NCBI RefSeq assembly: GCF_000337675.1
Contig: NZ_AOIB01000037.1
Location: 1 to 64,000 of the forward strand
Length of the DNA stretch: 64,000 nt
Source: Natronococcus amylolyticus DSM 10524
GTDB taxonomy: Archaea > Halobacteriota > Halobacteria > Halobacteriales > Natrialbaceae
Reading direction: 5' to 3'
Positions 41,736-50,779 of the stretch are shown here, one piece after another (position 1 is the first letter of the stretch; every line of letters begins with the position of its first letter). The notes beneath the pieces are model-generated. The model had not been told where the DNA came from, ran no database searches, and was given only the letters and a program-made list of their open reading frames with translations. Position numbers and translations under genes: made by a program.

Positions 41736-44218
41736 TGGGTGATCTGCCGCCGATGACATCCGTCAAGCGCTGGCTCGTCACGACCAATCACAAGGACGTC
41801 GGGATCCTCTATCTCGGAACCGCCCTGTTCTTCCTGCTGCTGGGCGGTGTCCTGGCGTTGCTGTTCCGTGCACACCTCTGGGAGAGCGGTGGAACCGGAC
41901 TGCTGACGGACAGCCAGTTCAACCAGGCCGTGTCGACCCACGGGCTGCTGATGGTGTTCTGGTTCCTCTCGCCGTTTGCAGCCGGGTTCGCGAACTACTT
42001 CGTCCCCCTACAGATCGGGGCGAAAGACCTCGCGTTCCCGCGTCTAAACGCCCTGAGTTACTGGTTCTACCTGTTTTCGGGGATTCTCCTCGGAATTTCG
42101 TTCTTCCAGGGCGGCTCGTACTCCGGCGGGTGGACGATGTACGCCCCGCTGAACGTGCCGACGTACACGCCCGCACTCGAGGCGACGACCGGTGGCAACG
42201 CGACAATCCTCGCGTTGATGCTGTTCGTCTTCTCGATCACGATCGGGACGGTCAACTTCCTCGTGACGATCCACCGCGCCCGCGCGGAGGGACTCGGCCT
42301 GTGGAACATGCCGCTGTTCACGTGGTCGTGGCTGCTGACCGTCTGGATGATGCTCTTTGCGTTCGCAGCGCTGCTGGCCGCGCTACTGCTGCTCTCTATC
42401 GACCGGCTGTTCCTGACGCAGTACTTCGCGACTGATCAGGGGTCGGGACTACTGTGGGCGCACCTGTTCTGGTTCTTCGGACACCCGGAGGTGTACATCG
42501 TCTTCTTCCCCGCACTGGGAATCATGTTCGAGACGTTCCAGACGTTCACGGGACGGCGACTCGTCGGCCGCAAGTGGGTCATCATCTCGATGGTCCTCGT
42601 CGCGGTCCAGTCGTTCCTCGTCTGGATGCACCACATGTTCCTGACGACGATCAACCTGGAGATCAAGACGCTGATGATGGCGACGACCATCGGGATTTCG
42701 TTACCGTTCGACCTGATGGTCTTCGCGCTGATCTACACGATGGTCAAGGGGCGGGTGCGGTTTACGACCCCATTCCTCTTCAGCCTCGGCGCGCTCGTCC
42801 TGTTCATCCTGGGCGGGATCACCGGGGTGTTCCTGGGTGCTGTCGTGCTCGACTACGAGTTCCGTGGCACCTACTGGGTCGTCGCGCACTTCCACTACGT
42901 GATGGTCTCCGGCGTGACGGCGCTGATCGGCGGCCTCTACTACTGGTGGCCGAAGATCACCGGCAAGATGTACTCCGAGTCGCTGGGTAAGCTCAGCTTC
43001 GCGGTGTACTTCCTCGGCTTCAACCTGCTGTACTTCCCGATGTTCCTCGCCTGGGAGACGCCGCGGCGCGTCTTCCACTTCGCCGAGGGCGTCGAGATCT
43101 ACCACCAGGTCGCGACCGTCGGCGCGTTCGTCCTCGGCGCGGGCGTGTTGCTCGTCCTCGCGACGCTCGCACACAGCTTCGTCGCCGGACCGCGAGCGCC
43201 CGAGAACCCCTGGGAGTTCTCCCGCACGGCCGAGTGGGCGATCCCCTCGCCCCCGCCGCTCGAGAACTGGGACGGCCGGCCCAGCTACGCCTCGGGCTCC
43301 CTCGAGTTCGTCGAGGACTCGAAGGCCGTCCCCGACGGCGGCGCCGAATACGGACAGGGAACGGTCGCCAAGACCGAGGCAACCCACGAGGAAGAACACG
43401 CCGACCACGCCAGCATCTGGCCACTCGGCATCGGTGTCGGTCTGTTCACGTTCTTCCTCGGTCTCTCGGGTCTGACGCCGTACATGGTCGAGTTCGCCGA
43501 GGGAACTGCCGCTCCGCCCGAGGGACTCACCGGGACGGCAGCCGAGCCGAACATCATGTATCCCGTGATCACGGCGCTCGGGCTGGCGATCATGGCGTAC
43601 ACGCTGTTCAAGTTCGGTGTCGAGCAGTTCGAGGCCCCCGAGATGCAGATCGCCGAACGCTGGCCGTTCGAGGGCGTCGGTAACACGAAGTTCGGCGTCT
43701 GGGTGTTCCTGGCCTCCGACGTCGTCGTCTTCGGTGCTGCGATCGGCGCGTTCGTGTTCATGCGCCTTCACACCGGCTGGGGCGACTGGGAGACGATTCC
43801 GTTCGCCTCCTGGCCCGGCCTGCTGAACACCTACGTCCTGCTGACCTCGAGCTTCACGGTCATCCTCGCGCTGGTGATGGCCGAACGCAAGAACAAGCGG
43901 GGGCTACTCGCGACGCTGGGAGCGACCCTCGCGCTCGGACTCACGTTCATGAGCGTGAAGGCCTACGAGTACGCCTACAAGTTCCAGATCGACGAGTACT
44001 GGTGGACCAGCGTCGAGCACTCCATCTACTTCGTCACGACCGGGCTACACGCTCTGCACGTGATCCTCGGGCTGCTGATCGCCATCTTCATGATCTACCG
44101 CATCTGGTCGATCGACGCCTACCTCGAGGACCACCGGCCGGTGGAGTTCTTCGGACTCTACTGGCACTTCGTCGACATCGTCTGGGTCATCCTCTTCCCG
44201 CTGTTCTACCTGATGTAG
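41735..44218 (+). CDS. coxAC: Cytochrome c oxidase subunit I-III fusion
   Basis: 827 residues. Residues 1-500 are subunit I: heme ligands in STHGLLMVFW and HFHYVMVSG, the CuB/Tyr cross-link segment HLFWFFGHPEVYIV, and the CuB histidines in WMHHMF. After a soluble linker with His- and Glu-rich EATHEEEHADHAS the subunit III part runs from about 560 (FGVWVFLASDVVVFGAAIGAF; HALHVILGLLIAIFMIYR) to the end. Such I-III fusions are known in some aa3-type oxidases. It reduces O2 to water and pumps protons. Second gene of coxB-coxAC. Confidence 0.96.
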   Translation: MGDLPPMTSVKRWLVTTNHKDVGILYLGTALFFLLLGGVLALLFRAHLWESGGTGLLTDSQFNQAVSTHGLLMVFWFLSPFAAGFANYFVPLQIGAKDLAFPRLNALSYWFYLFSGILLGISFFQGGSYSGGWTMYAPLNVPTYTPALEATTGGNATILALMLFVFSITIGTVNFLVTIHRARAEGLGLWNMPLFTWSWLLTVWMMLFAFAALLAALLLLSIDRLFLTQYFATDQGSGLLWAHLFWFFGHPEVYIVFFPALGIMFETFQTFTGRRLVGRKWVIISMVLVAVQSFLVWMHHMFLTTINLEIKTLMMATTIGISLPFDLMVFALIYTMVKGRVRFTTPFLFSLGALVLFILGGITGVFLGAVVLDYEFRGTYWVVAHFHYVMVSGVTALIGGLYYWWPKITGKMYSESLGKLSFAVYFLGFNLLYFPMFLAWETPRRVFHFAEGVEIYHQVATVGAFVLGAGVLLVLATLAHSFVAGPRAPENPWEFSRTAEWAIPSPPPLENWDGRPSYASGSLEFVEDSKAVPDGGAEYGQGTVAKTEATHEEEHADHASIWPLGIGVGLFTFFLGLSGLTPYMVEFAEGTAAPPEGLTGTAAEPNIMYPVITALGLAIMAYTLFKFGVEQFEAPEMQIAERWPFEGVGNTKFGVWVFLASDVVVFGAAIGAFVFMRLHTGWGDWETIPFASWPGLLNTYVLLTSSFTVILALVMAERKNKRGLLATLGATLALGLTFMSVKAYEYAYKFQIDEYWWTSVEHSIYFVTTGLHALHVILGLLIAIFMIYRIWSIDAYLEDHRPVEFFGLYWHFVDIVWVILFPLFYLM

Positions 44219-44754
44219 CGGTTCGCCGCTACATCGGCCCGTTCGAGAACACGATTCTCTTTTAATCGCTCACCACCCGCGTGAGCTCCGCGACCGTCCG
44301 CCGTTTCGTCTACGGACGCTACCGGGCGATGCGTTCGTTCGAGCGCTGTGACTCCGATCGAGTGCGCGCCACCCGAGCCGCCGATCGCTCGCGGTGTGGA
44401 CCGAACGCAATCCTCGGGCCGTCCGCCAGCTCTGACGCATCGTCCTACCGGGAACAGCGTCGCGACAACGAACTCCCGGTTCGGCCCGTCGTATCGAGAT
44501 GGAATTCGAGAGATCGTTCCCTTGGGGTGTCCCGCCCCGACTCGTCGGCGTCGACGGCCTCCGGAGTGAGAACCTCTCGTCAGATCTCAACTGTTCTCAC
44601 GGTTCTTTACGAGCGGACTCGAACTCGTTGTCGCGTTCCTGTCCGACCCGAGACGGGCAAACTGACCGAACGTGATCGCCTCGTCCGCCTCGAGTGCGCC
44701 CTCCACCGCCCGCATGAGGAAGGTATAAGTGGTCCACACACTCATTGCTCACCA
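44219..44754. other. Intergenic region between coxAC and coxD
   Basis: 536 bp with no convincing gene; the open frame leading into coxD has no protein-like composition. A possible T-rich end for the cox transcript is tctctttta at 44255-44263. The coxD promoter lies at the right end. Confidence 0.4.
44722..44729 (+). promoter_or_regulatory. TATA box of the coxD-like gene
   Basis: ggtataag, centred 29 bases before the ATG at 44755; the transcript is leaderless or nearly so. Confidence 0.6.
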
Positions 44755-45021
44755 ATGGCCGACGTTCGTACGTACACCCTCATTTACGTCGTACTGCTGG
44801 TGTTGGGTACCGGAAAGTTCGTCTTCTTTCAGTTCCCCGAAATATTCCCGGAGGCCGCTGCGATTGGCGGGACGATCATTCTGGCCGTAATCAAGGTGTT
44901 GCTGATCGCCGCCTACTACCAGCACCTGATCGAGGAGCCCCGCGCGATCACCTACATGATGGGGGTCGCCGTGTTCATGGTCTTCCTGCTGACCATCGCC
45001 GCGGGCTACTCGATCCAGTAA
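44755..45021 (+). CDS. coxD: Cytochrome c oxidase subunit IV-like membrane protein
   Basis: 88 residues and three hydrophobic segments (TYTLIYVVLLVLGTGKFVFF, IILAVIKVLLIAAYYQHLIEE, MMGVAVFMVFLLTIAAGYSIQ). KVLLIAAYYQHL is the signature of prokaryotic subunit IV/CyoD-like proteins. It has its own leaderless promoter although it serves the same oxidase as the upstream genes. Assignment rests on topology, motif and context. Confidence 0.85.
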   Translation: MADVRTYTLIYVVLLVLGTGKFVFFQFPEIFPEAAAIGGTIILAVIKVLLIAAYYQHLIEEPRAITYMMGVAVFMVFLLTIAAGYSIQ

Positions 45022-45308
45022 GCGATTTCCGACCTTCTCTTTCGACGCGACGCTCGGCCAGCGTCGGCTCTTTCAATCTCGAACGACACCAGGCGGTGTC
45101 GATCCTCTTCGAATCCGATTTCGGTGCCGACGATTCGCTCGACTCGAGTCCGCTCGAGACGTGATCACTCGTCGAACTGTGATCCGTGCCGTTCTCGAGG
45201 AGAGCTGACGTACAATCGCTGTCGGGAGTCGCTGACTGAAATCGTGGGCCTGTCAGTGGACCCCTTTTGCTGACACGAAATCGGAGGCGTGGAGATCGCT
45301 GTGTAGAT

Positions 45309-45491
45309 TCATTGCTCCCGACGAGAGCGCACACTGATGGACTCGCCTCCACCCGAAGACTTCTGCCCCGAGTGGAGTTGCTTGAGACGTTTGCGAACGG
45401 CGTTCTTGCTCGCGTTGGAGTCAGCGTCCAGTTCGTACACACGCTTCTGACACACTGGTGCTTCGACTTCGGGTTGGAGGCGTCTCGTCAC
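45309..45491 (-). pseudogene. Possible remnant of a TnpB (IS200/IS605-type) C-terminus
   Basis: The 60-residue frame holds CQKRVYELDADSNASKN, followed by AVRKRLKQLHSGQ. The DADSNASKN stretch resembles the RuvC-III motif D-x-D-x-N-A-A-x-N of TnpB, and the tail resembles haloarchaeal TnpB C-termini. No RuvC-I/II, zinc ribbon or TnpA is recognisable. If real, it is a fragment of a decayed insertion sequence. Confidence 0.4.
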
Positions 45492-45913
45492 CGAGCGATC
45501 CCGACGGTCTCGCGGACTTCACGGACCGACGTTCCGTACAGGTCACGGAAAATCGAGGGGTTCCAAGCGATCCAGAGTGCCCAGTCTGCGTCCGTCTGTA
45601 GACCGCGAGCATCGCGACTCGTCGCCGTTCGACGAAACTCGAGCAAACTACCCAGCGGTCGGGTCGCACGGTCCACGCGCCCGCCACGGCGCGACAGCGG
45701 TTCCTCGTCGAGGAACGAGCCGATCGGTCCTCGAGTGGGCCCGACGCGCGTGAAGGCTTCCCCGAGAACTCGCTGCCCGCTCGAGTCACAACCGTCACCG
45801 GCGCCGTTCGGATCAGGAGACGCTCTCTCGCCGCCTCGTTCGCTACCACGGCGGTCGCGTCTCGCAAGTCTGACGTTGCTCCCGATTACAGCCGAACGTC
45901 CGTAGGAGCGCGC
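45488..45913 (-). pseudogene. Unassigned open frame, possibly a decayed gene
   Basis: Open for 141 codons with no good start codon. The end looks protein-like (TDADWALWIAWNPSIFRD, then LYGTSVREVRETVGIAR) with GC-rich third positions, and earlier GEAFTRVGPTRGPIGSFLDE also does. A neighbouring frame at its upstream end reads MRDATAVVANEAARERLL, so a frameshift may separate the parts. No family recognised. Confidence 0.35.
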
Positions 45914-46028
45914 TCACGACCGCTCCGTCTTCGACGATCCGTCTTCCGATAGCGGCGAGTTGTCCGTGCGTCTGCGCGTGAGACGCGTGGGGTGTCTCGG
46001 GAGGACGCAACGCGTCTCGAGTGATGGA

Positions 46029-46136
46029 GTGTGTACCGTACTCGAGACGCCGGGCGAGGTCGACTCGACCGGCGACTGGGAAAACGGCCTGATCGTCCTA
46101 CGCGACGAAGTCAATGAGGACGATCCGTCGTTCTGA
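46029..46136 (+). CDS. Short unassigned ORF or gene fragment
   Basis: The frame is open from 45906; from the GTG at 46029 it reads VCTVLETPGEVDSTGDWENG and ends NEDDPSF. Codon use is typical of the genome. Its stop overlaps the start of the next ORF (TGATG), the arrangement of coupled genes. Probably the 3' end of a truncated gene; function unknown. Confidence 0.4.
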   Translation: MCTVLETPGEVDSTGDWENGLIVLRDEVNEDDPSF

Positions 46137-46285
46137 TGAGCGCCCGCCGGAACAACATGGGTCGGCACAGCGAACTAGAAACCCCGCCCAAGAGTCTCTC
46201 GACGCTCACCGACGGGAATTTCATCACCGTCTATCCGGCACAAGAGGAGCGGGCAGACGACCGTCGCTTCCTCCAGTTCCAGTAA
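46136..46285 (+). CDS. Small hypothetical protein (49 residues)
   Basis: Starts within TGATG of the preceding frame; reads MSARRNNMGRHSELETPPKS and later DGNFITVYPAQEERADD, ending FLQFQ. The overlap with the upstream stop and the protein-like composition support a real gene or gene remnant. No family recognised. Confidence 0.45.
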   Translation: MSARRNNMGRHSELETPPKSLSTLTDGNFITVYPAQEERADDRRFLQFQ

Positions 46286-46339
46286 CGAACAACAGCTTTC
46301 TGCTGTTACCTTCGCCGGGGAGAGGATGCCGGGGTCGTC

Positions 46340-46519
46340 ATGGCAGACGAATACCAGCGGCAAGCCGAACCGGAAGCGATCCAGTACGTGTCGATCGCTG
46401 TCATCGTCACCAACCGCGTCGCGATTGGCCCCGTATCCGGTGCTCTGGTCGCCTTATATATACTGTATGCGGACCATACAGCTGATGACTCTTCACCGTT
46501 GTGTGGATCCCATCTGTGA
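46340..46519 (+). CDS. Small hypothetical protein with one membrane segment (59 residues)
   Basis: MADEYQRQAEPEAIQ precedes a hydrophobic run of about 25 residues (YVSIAVIVTNRVAIGPVSG, then ALVALYILYA) and a short tail ending CGSHL. It lies 54 bp after the previous ORF on the same strand. Could be a small membrane protein or the truncated start of a larger one. Confidence 0.4.
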   Translation: MADEYQRQAEPEAIQYVSIAVIVTNRVAIGPVSGALVALYILYADHTADDSSPLCGSHL

Positions 46520-46803
46520 AAGGGGTGGCTCTTAGGATAGGCCTCGCGGACGCGGCAGCCGTCAACCCGGCGGGTGCCCCTGTTCGAAAATCAACCGCCC
46601 GTTGTCGGTTCGGTCAACCGCGACCGGGCCAAGTATAGGGTCTAAGCATCCCTCAAATGCGAGAAATTCGGGTGAACCATACGATATCGGGTCCGCTTGC
46701 GAACACGATCTGGATCAGTAGCTGCCTGCTGAATGTGGGCCCCGAGAATTCGACAAATAACAATAGTCGGGACGATGGTCTGTAGCACCTGTGCTGATCA
46801 CCA

Positions 46804-47880
46804 GTGAAAACATTAATTTTCACCAACACACCAGCCCACGTTCATCTCTATAAAAACGTAGCCAAGCGACTCGAAGCGACGGGGTACGAGGTGCTCGTAC
46901 TCGCCCGAAGCGACGAGTGTACGGAGGCGCTCCTCTCGTACTACGAACTCCCGTACGAGACGTACGGGAAGCGCAGTGAATCGCTCCACTCGCTCGCGTG
47001 GGAGCTCCCGTCGCACCTCCGGACGATCGCGCCGCGCGCGAGGGGGTTCGATCCCGATGTCATCTTTGGGAAGGGGCCATACGCGGCGGCGGCCGGAACC
47101 GTATCGAAGACCCCGACGGTTGCGGTTCTCGACTCGGAGACGTCGTTTGACCATGTCATCGCGCGGCCCTTCGTTCGGGCCATCCTCACCCCGGACGCCT
47201 TCCAAAAGGATCTCGGGAGGAAACATCATACGTTTTCGGGCGTCACGGAGCTGGCGTACCTTCATCCGGACAGCTTCGAGCCAGACCCGGCGGTCCGTGA
47301 CGCACTCGGCGTCGAACGCGACGAGCCCTACGTAATTGTTCGGTTCAACGCGTTCAACGGACACCACGACGTTGGAAAGAAGGGGTTCTCGATCGAACAG
47401 CGCCGTCACCTGCTGTCAGAACTCTCCGAGCGGGCGACCGTCTTCGTTTCCGACGAGCGCAGCGAGCTCGTGACCGATGGAACCGAAGCACAACCGTTTG
47501 ATCTGCACCCGGCACAGATGCACGATGCGCTCGCGGAAGCCGCGCTACTAGTCGCGGATACGCAAACGATGGTGACCGAGGCCGCGCTGCTCGGCACGCC
47601 CGCAATTCGATCGAACTCTTTCGTCGGCGCAGACGACATGGGAAACTTCATCGAACTCGAAGAACATGGTTTGATCAGAAACCTCGAATCGTTCGACGCG
47701 GTTCTCGAGCAGTCTCGGACGCTCCTGGCGGACGAAACGGCCAGGGAGACGTGGGAACGCCGCCGCGACGAGTACGTCAGCGGGGCTAACAACGTGACCG
47801 AGTTACTCTACGAAATCGCCGTCACGTACTGTGACTCGCAGCAGTCATCGGCGGCGACCCGCGCGAGAGAGGTGAGCTGA
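46804..47880 (+). CDS. DUF354 family protein (glycosyltransferase-B-like)
   Basis: 358 residues from a GTG at 46804. The start KTLIFTNTPAHVHLYKNVAKRLEATGYEV and the later ADTQTMVTEAALLGTPAIRSN, with EEHGLIRN, match DUF354 proteins, which resemble GT-B glycosyltransferases and UDP-GlcNAc 2-epimerases and occur in polysaccharide clusters. Its stop is 1 bp before wecB, so the two form an operon, likely for surface glycan or S-layer glycosylation. Codon use is somewhat more AT-rich at the 5' end than in the ribosomal genes, compatible with recent transfer. Confidence 0.87.
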   Translation: MKTLIFTNTPAHVHLYKNVAKRLEATGYEVLVLARSDECTEALLSYYELPYETYGKRSESLHSLAWELPSHLRTIAPRARGFDPDVIFGKGPYAAAAGTVSKTPTVAVLDSETSFDHVIARPFVRAILTPDAFQKDLGRKHHTFSGVTELAYLHPDSFEPDPAVRDALGVERDEPYVIVRFNAFNGHHDVGKKGFSIEQRRHLLSELSERATVFVSDERSELVTDGTEAQPFDLHPAQMHDALAEAALLVADTQTMVTEAALLGTPAIRSNSFVGADDMGNFIELEEHGLIRNLESFDAVLEQSRTLLADETARETWERRRDEYVSGANNVTELLYEIAVTYCDSQQSSAATRAREVS

Positions 47881-47881
47881 G

Positions 47882-48967
47882 ATGCGGGTCTGTTCGATCA
47901 TCGGTGCGCGGCCGCAGTTCATCAAAGCGGCGGTCGTCTCACGGGAACTCAGAGACGTCGGAGAGGAGGTGTTGATCCACACCGGCCAACACTACGATAA
48001 GGAACTCTCGGACGTGTTCTTCGAGGAACTCGATATCCCGACCCCAGATTTCAACCTCGGTATCGAATCAGATACCCACGGCCGACAAACGGCGCGGATG
48101 ATCGAGGCGATCGAGCCTGTCGTCGAAAAGACCGATCCGGACGTCCTGTTGCTCTACGGTGATACGAACTCGACGCTCGCCGGGGCGATCGTCGGCTCAA
48201 AGTGCGACGTGCTCGTCGCACACGTCGAGGCGGGCCTTCGAAGTTACAACCGCGACATGCCCGAAGAGATCAACCGGGTTCTAACGGATCACGCGTCCGA
48301 TCTGCTGTTCACACCCAGTGAGAGCGCCGTCGAAACCCTACGTGCTGAGGGGATCACTGACGGTGTCCACTGGACCGGAGATGTCATGTACGACAGCCTA
48401 CTGGCGGTCAGGGACGACGTCGCGGATCGGTCGACAATCCTCACGGATCTGGGACTCTCGGCCGGCGAGTTCATCCTAGCAACGGTTCACCGACAGGAGA
48501 ATACGGACCAACAGCCGAACCTCGAAGCGATCGTGGACGGACTCGGGAGCGCCTCGCTGCCGGTCGTATTCCCCGTCCACCCACGGACGGTCGACCGACT
48601 GAAGACGTACGGGCTCTGGGAACGAACGACCGACAGGTTCGAGGTTATCGATCCGCTGGGATACCTGGATTTCATCAGACTGCTCGATACCGCCGCTCGC
48701 GTCGTCACAGACTCCGGTGGCGTCCAGAAGGAGGCGTTCTTCCTCGAGACGCCATGCGTGACGCTCCGGGAAGAGACCGAGTGGATAGAAACTGTCGACT
48801 GTGACTGGAACGAACTCGTCGGCGCGGACGAGGCGCGAATATGTGATGCACTGCGGGAAGACCGGACGCTTGAGGCGACGCCGAACCCGTATGGCGACGG
48901 TAAGGCGGGCCGCCGAATCGCGGAACACCTTCGTGCACGAATCAGCGCACCCGACCCGGAGCGGTAG
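47882..48967 (+). CDS. wecB: UDP-N-acetylglucosamine 2-epimerase (non-hydrolysing)
   Basis: 361 residues. IIGARPQFIKAAVVSREL at the start, IHTGQHYDKELSDVFFEEL, HVEAGLRSYNRDMPEEINR and VTDSGGVQKEAFFLETPCVTLREETEW are the family signatures, including the catalytic His/Asp/Glu residues. It interconverts UDP-GlcNAc and UDP-ManNAc for glycan synthesis. A ribosome-binding-like GAGGTGA lies upstream inside the end of the DUF354 gene. No ManNAc dehydrogenase (wecC) follows in the window. Confidence 0.94.
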   Translation: MRVCSIIGARPQFIKAAVVSRELRDVGEEVLIHTGQHYDKELSDVFFEELDIPTPDFNLGIESDTHGRQTARMIEAIEPVVEKTDPDVLLLYGDTNSTLAGAIVGSKCDVLVAHVEAGLRSYNRDMPEEINRVLTDHASDLLFTPSESAVETLRAEGITDGVHWTGDVMYDSLLAVRDDVADRSTILTDLGLSAGEFILATVHRQENTDQQPNLEAIVDGLGSASLPVVFPVHPRTVDRLKTYGLWERTTDRFEVIDPLGYLDFIRLLDTAARVVTDSGGVQKEAFFLETPCVTLREETEWIETVDCDWNELVGADEARICDALREDRTLEATPNPYGDGKAGRRIAEHLRARISAPDPER

Positions 48968-49321
48968 CCCGGTCGTCGACTTCGTTCCGGAGCTGAGACG
49001 CGCGAACGTCCCATGAAAACGACGGTCGTCCGGCTGTCGTCGGTCATCTCCGTGATCTTCGCGGCATATCTCTGGCGCCACTTTTACCAGGCGCTCGAAG
49101 TGGCCTGTCGAGTCTCGAGGTTCAGGATCTTCGTCCCCGGTCAACCGCGTTCTCGATTTGGTGTTGAGATACTCGGCTATCGTCGGTTTGTCTAGCCGAC
49201 GGGCAGGCTGGTTGTGGCGTGTTCGAGCGGTTGCTGGCCTCCGCCTCCAGCGGGAGTAACCGCTATAATCGTAGACGGATAGCTCTCGGGTCGCCTATAG
49301 AACGTAAAGAAGTGGAGAGAT
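48968..49321. other. Convergent intergenic region between wecB and secY
   Basis: 354 bp. A 60-codon plus frame (49013-49195) and antisense frames lack protein-like composition. No repeat or RNA recognised. Confidence 0.4.
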
Positions 49322-50776
49322 TCAGTCGTCGCGGCCGAACATCTGGCGCATCATCGGATGCATCTCCATCATCTGCTCCTCGGCGATCTCCTCGTACAGC
49401 TTGTACGTGATCGAGACCGCGAGCAGCAGCCCCGTCCCGGTGACGGCACCGATGGTGCCCAGCATGTTCGCCCAGACGGCGAGCAGTCCGACCAGGGCGC
49501 CGCCGATGACGGTCACCTGCGGGATGTACCGCTCCATGACCTTCTCGATGACGCCGACGTTCTGTCGGAACCCGGGGATCTGCATCCCGGAGTTCTGGAT
49601 CTGTCGGGCCGTCGCGTCGGGGCCCATGTTCGTCGTTTCGACCCAGAAGATGGCGAAGATCGCCCCGCCAATGACCATGAACGTCAGGTCGACGGAGATT
49701 CGGATCAGCACCATCCAGGTCGCCTGAGCGACCTCACCGGTCCACCACATCCAGTCTTCCGGCGAGTAGATCGGCGCGGTGTAGTAGAAGAACCCGCTGA
49801 CCGGCTCTCCCTGCGCGTTGTACTGACCGAGGACGGCGGGCATACCGGCCCACGTTCGGTCGAGGATCTGACCCATGAACTGGATGTTCGCCTGCAGCGC
49901 CCGAACGAGGATCATCGGCAGGACGCTCGCGTAGATGAGCTTCACGGGGAAGCGACCCCGGGCGCCCTTCACACGGGCGTGACTGAGCGGAATCTCGACC
50001 CGAACGGACTCGGCGTAGACGACGATCCCGAAGATCAAAATCGTCGTCATGAGGGCGATGATCTGGCCCTCGCCGAGCAACAGCGTGTTCAGCGTATCCC
50101 CGGCGAGATCGACGTCGCCGAAGATGATCTGGTACCAGTCGTAGAAGAACCCGCCTTCCGCGGGCTGGATAAATCCAGTGACCAGTCGCTGGCTCACGCC
50201 GGCGATGATGAACAGGCCGATCCCGCTGCCGACACCCCATTTGCTGACGACCTCGTCCATGTACAGGATGAGCACCCCGCCCATGAAGATCTGGAGGAAC
50301 ATCAGCACCTGGAGCTGCGTGCTATCGAACGTGAGCCCGCCAAGCGACAGCGACTGCTGGACCGGGAGGAAGCCGCCGGCGAACACCATCGGCAGCGCGG
50401 TTAGCGCCGTCATGATGATGACCAGAAGCTTCTGGAGCCCCTGGTAGAGAACCTGATCCCGCGGGTCGTCGGTGTCGAGACCCAGGAGGTTCGCTCCGCC
50501 CAGTAACTGCATCACGATGCTTGCCGTAACGATCGGACCGATACCGACCTGGAGCAACGAGCCGTGCTCACCGGCGAGGATCGCACGGAACTCTCCGAAG
50601 AGGTCGGTCGCACCATCGGCCTGCATCCCAAGCAGGGCGATGTTCGTCAGGAAAAAGTACAACACGAGGATGCCGGCCGTCCACGCCAGCTTTCGCTTGA
50701 AGGGGACGTGCCCCTCCGGACGACGTACCGTCGGCATCCGTGTCAGAACCGGTTCAGCGGCTTCCTTCCATCCCAT
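49322..50776 (-). CDS. secY: Preprotein translocase subunit SecY
   Basis: 484 residues with ten membrane segments. The N-terminal MGWKEAAEPVLTRMPTVRRP and segments such as LGGANLLGLD and GSGIGLFIIAGVSQRLV are typical of archaeal SecY. It forms the Sec61-like protein-conducting channel with SecE and SecG/Sec61-beta. Last gene of the ribosomal operon, 3 bp after L15; transcription ends before wecB, which points toward it. Confidence 0.97.
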   Translation of the reverse strand: MGWKEAAEPVLTRMPTVRRPEGHVPFKRKLAWTAGILVLYFFLTNIALLGMQADGATDLFGEFRAILAGEHGSLLQVGIGPIVTASIVMQLLGGANLLGLDTDDPRDQVLYQGLQKLLVIIMTALTALPMVFAGGFLPVQQSLSLGGLTFDSTQLQVLMFLQIFMGGVLILYMDEVVSKWGVGSGIGLFIIAGVSQRLVTGFIQPAEGGFFYDWYQIIFGDVDLAGDTLNTLLLGEGQIIALMTTILIFGIVVYAESVRVEIPLSHARVKGARGRFPVKLIYASVLPMILVRALQANIQFMGQILDRTWAGMPAVLGQYNAQGEPVSGFFYYTAPIYSPEDWMWWTGEVAQATWMVLIRISVDLTFMVIGGAIFAIFWVETTNMGPDATARQIQNSGMQIPGFRQNVGVIEKVMERYIPQVTVIGGALVGLLAVWANMLGTIGAVTGTGLLLAVSITYKLYEEIAEEQMMEMHPMMRQMFGRDD

Positions 50777-50779
50777 GCG

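Larger units (their letters stand above)
45022..46803. other. Gene-poor, probably decayed region
   Basis: 1.8 kb without an intact known gene. It holds a TnpB-like C-terminal fragment (45309-45491, minus), a long unassigned minus frame (45488-45913), and three short plus-strand ORFs (ending 46136, 46285 and 46519), described separately. Remaining stretches show nothing recognisable. Confidence 0.5.

Noticed and set aside
44281-44754. Long N-terminal extension of coxD
   Set aside because: Composition is not protein-like, and a TATA box with leaderless spacing points to the ATG at 44755.
49013-49195. 60-codon plus frame starting MKTTVVRLSSVISV
   Set aside because: Looks membrane-like at first but ends in unrelated residues; no promoter or ribosome binding site and an equally long antisense frame.
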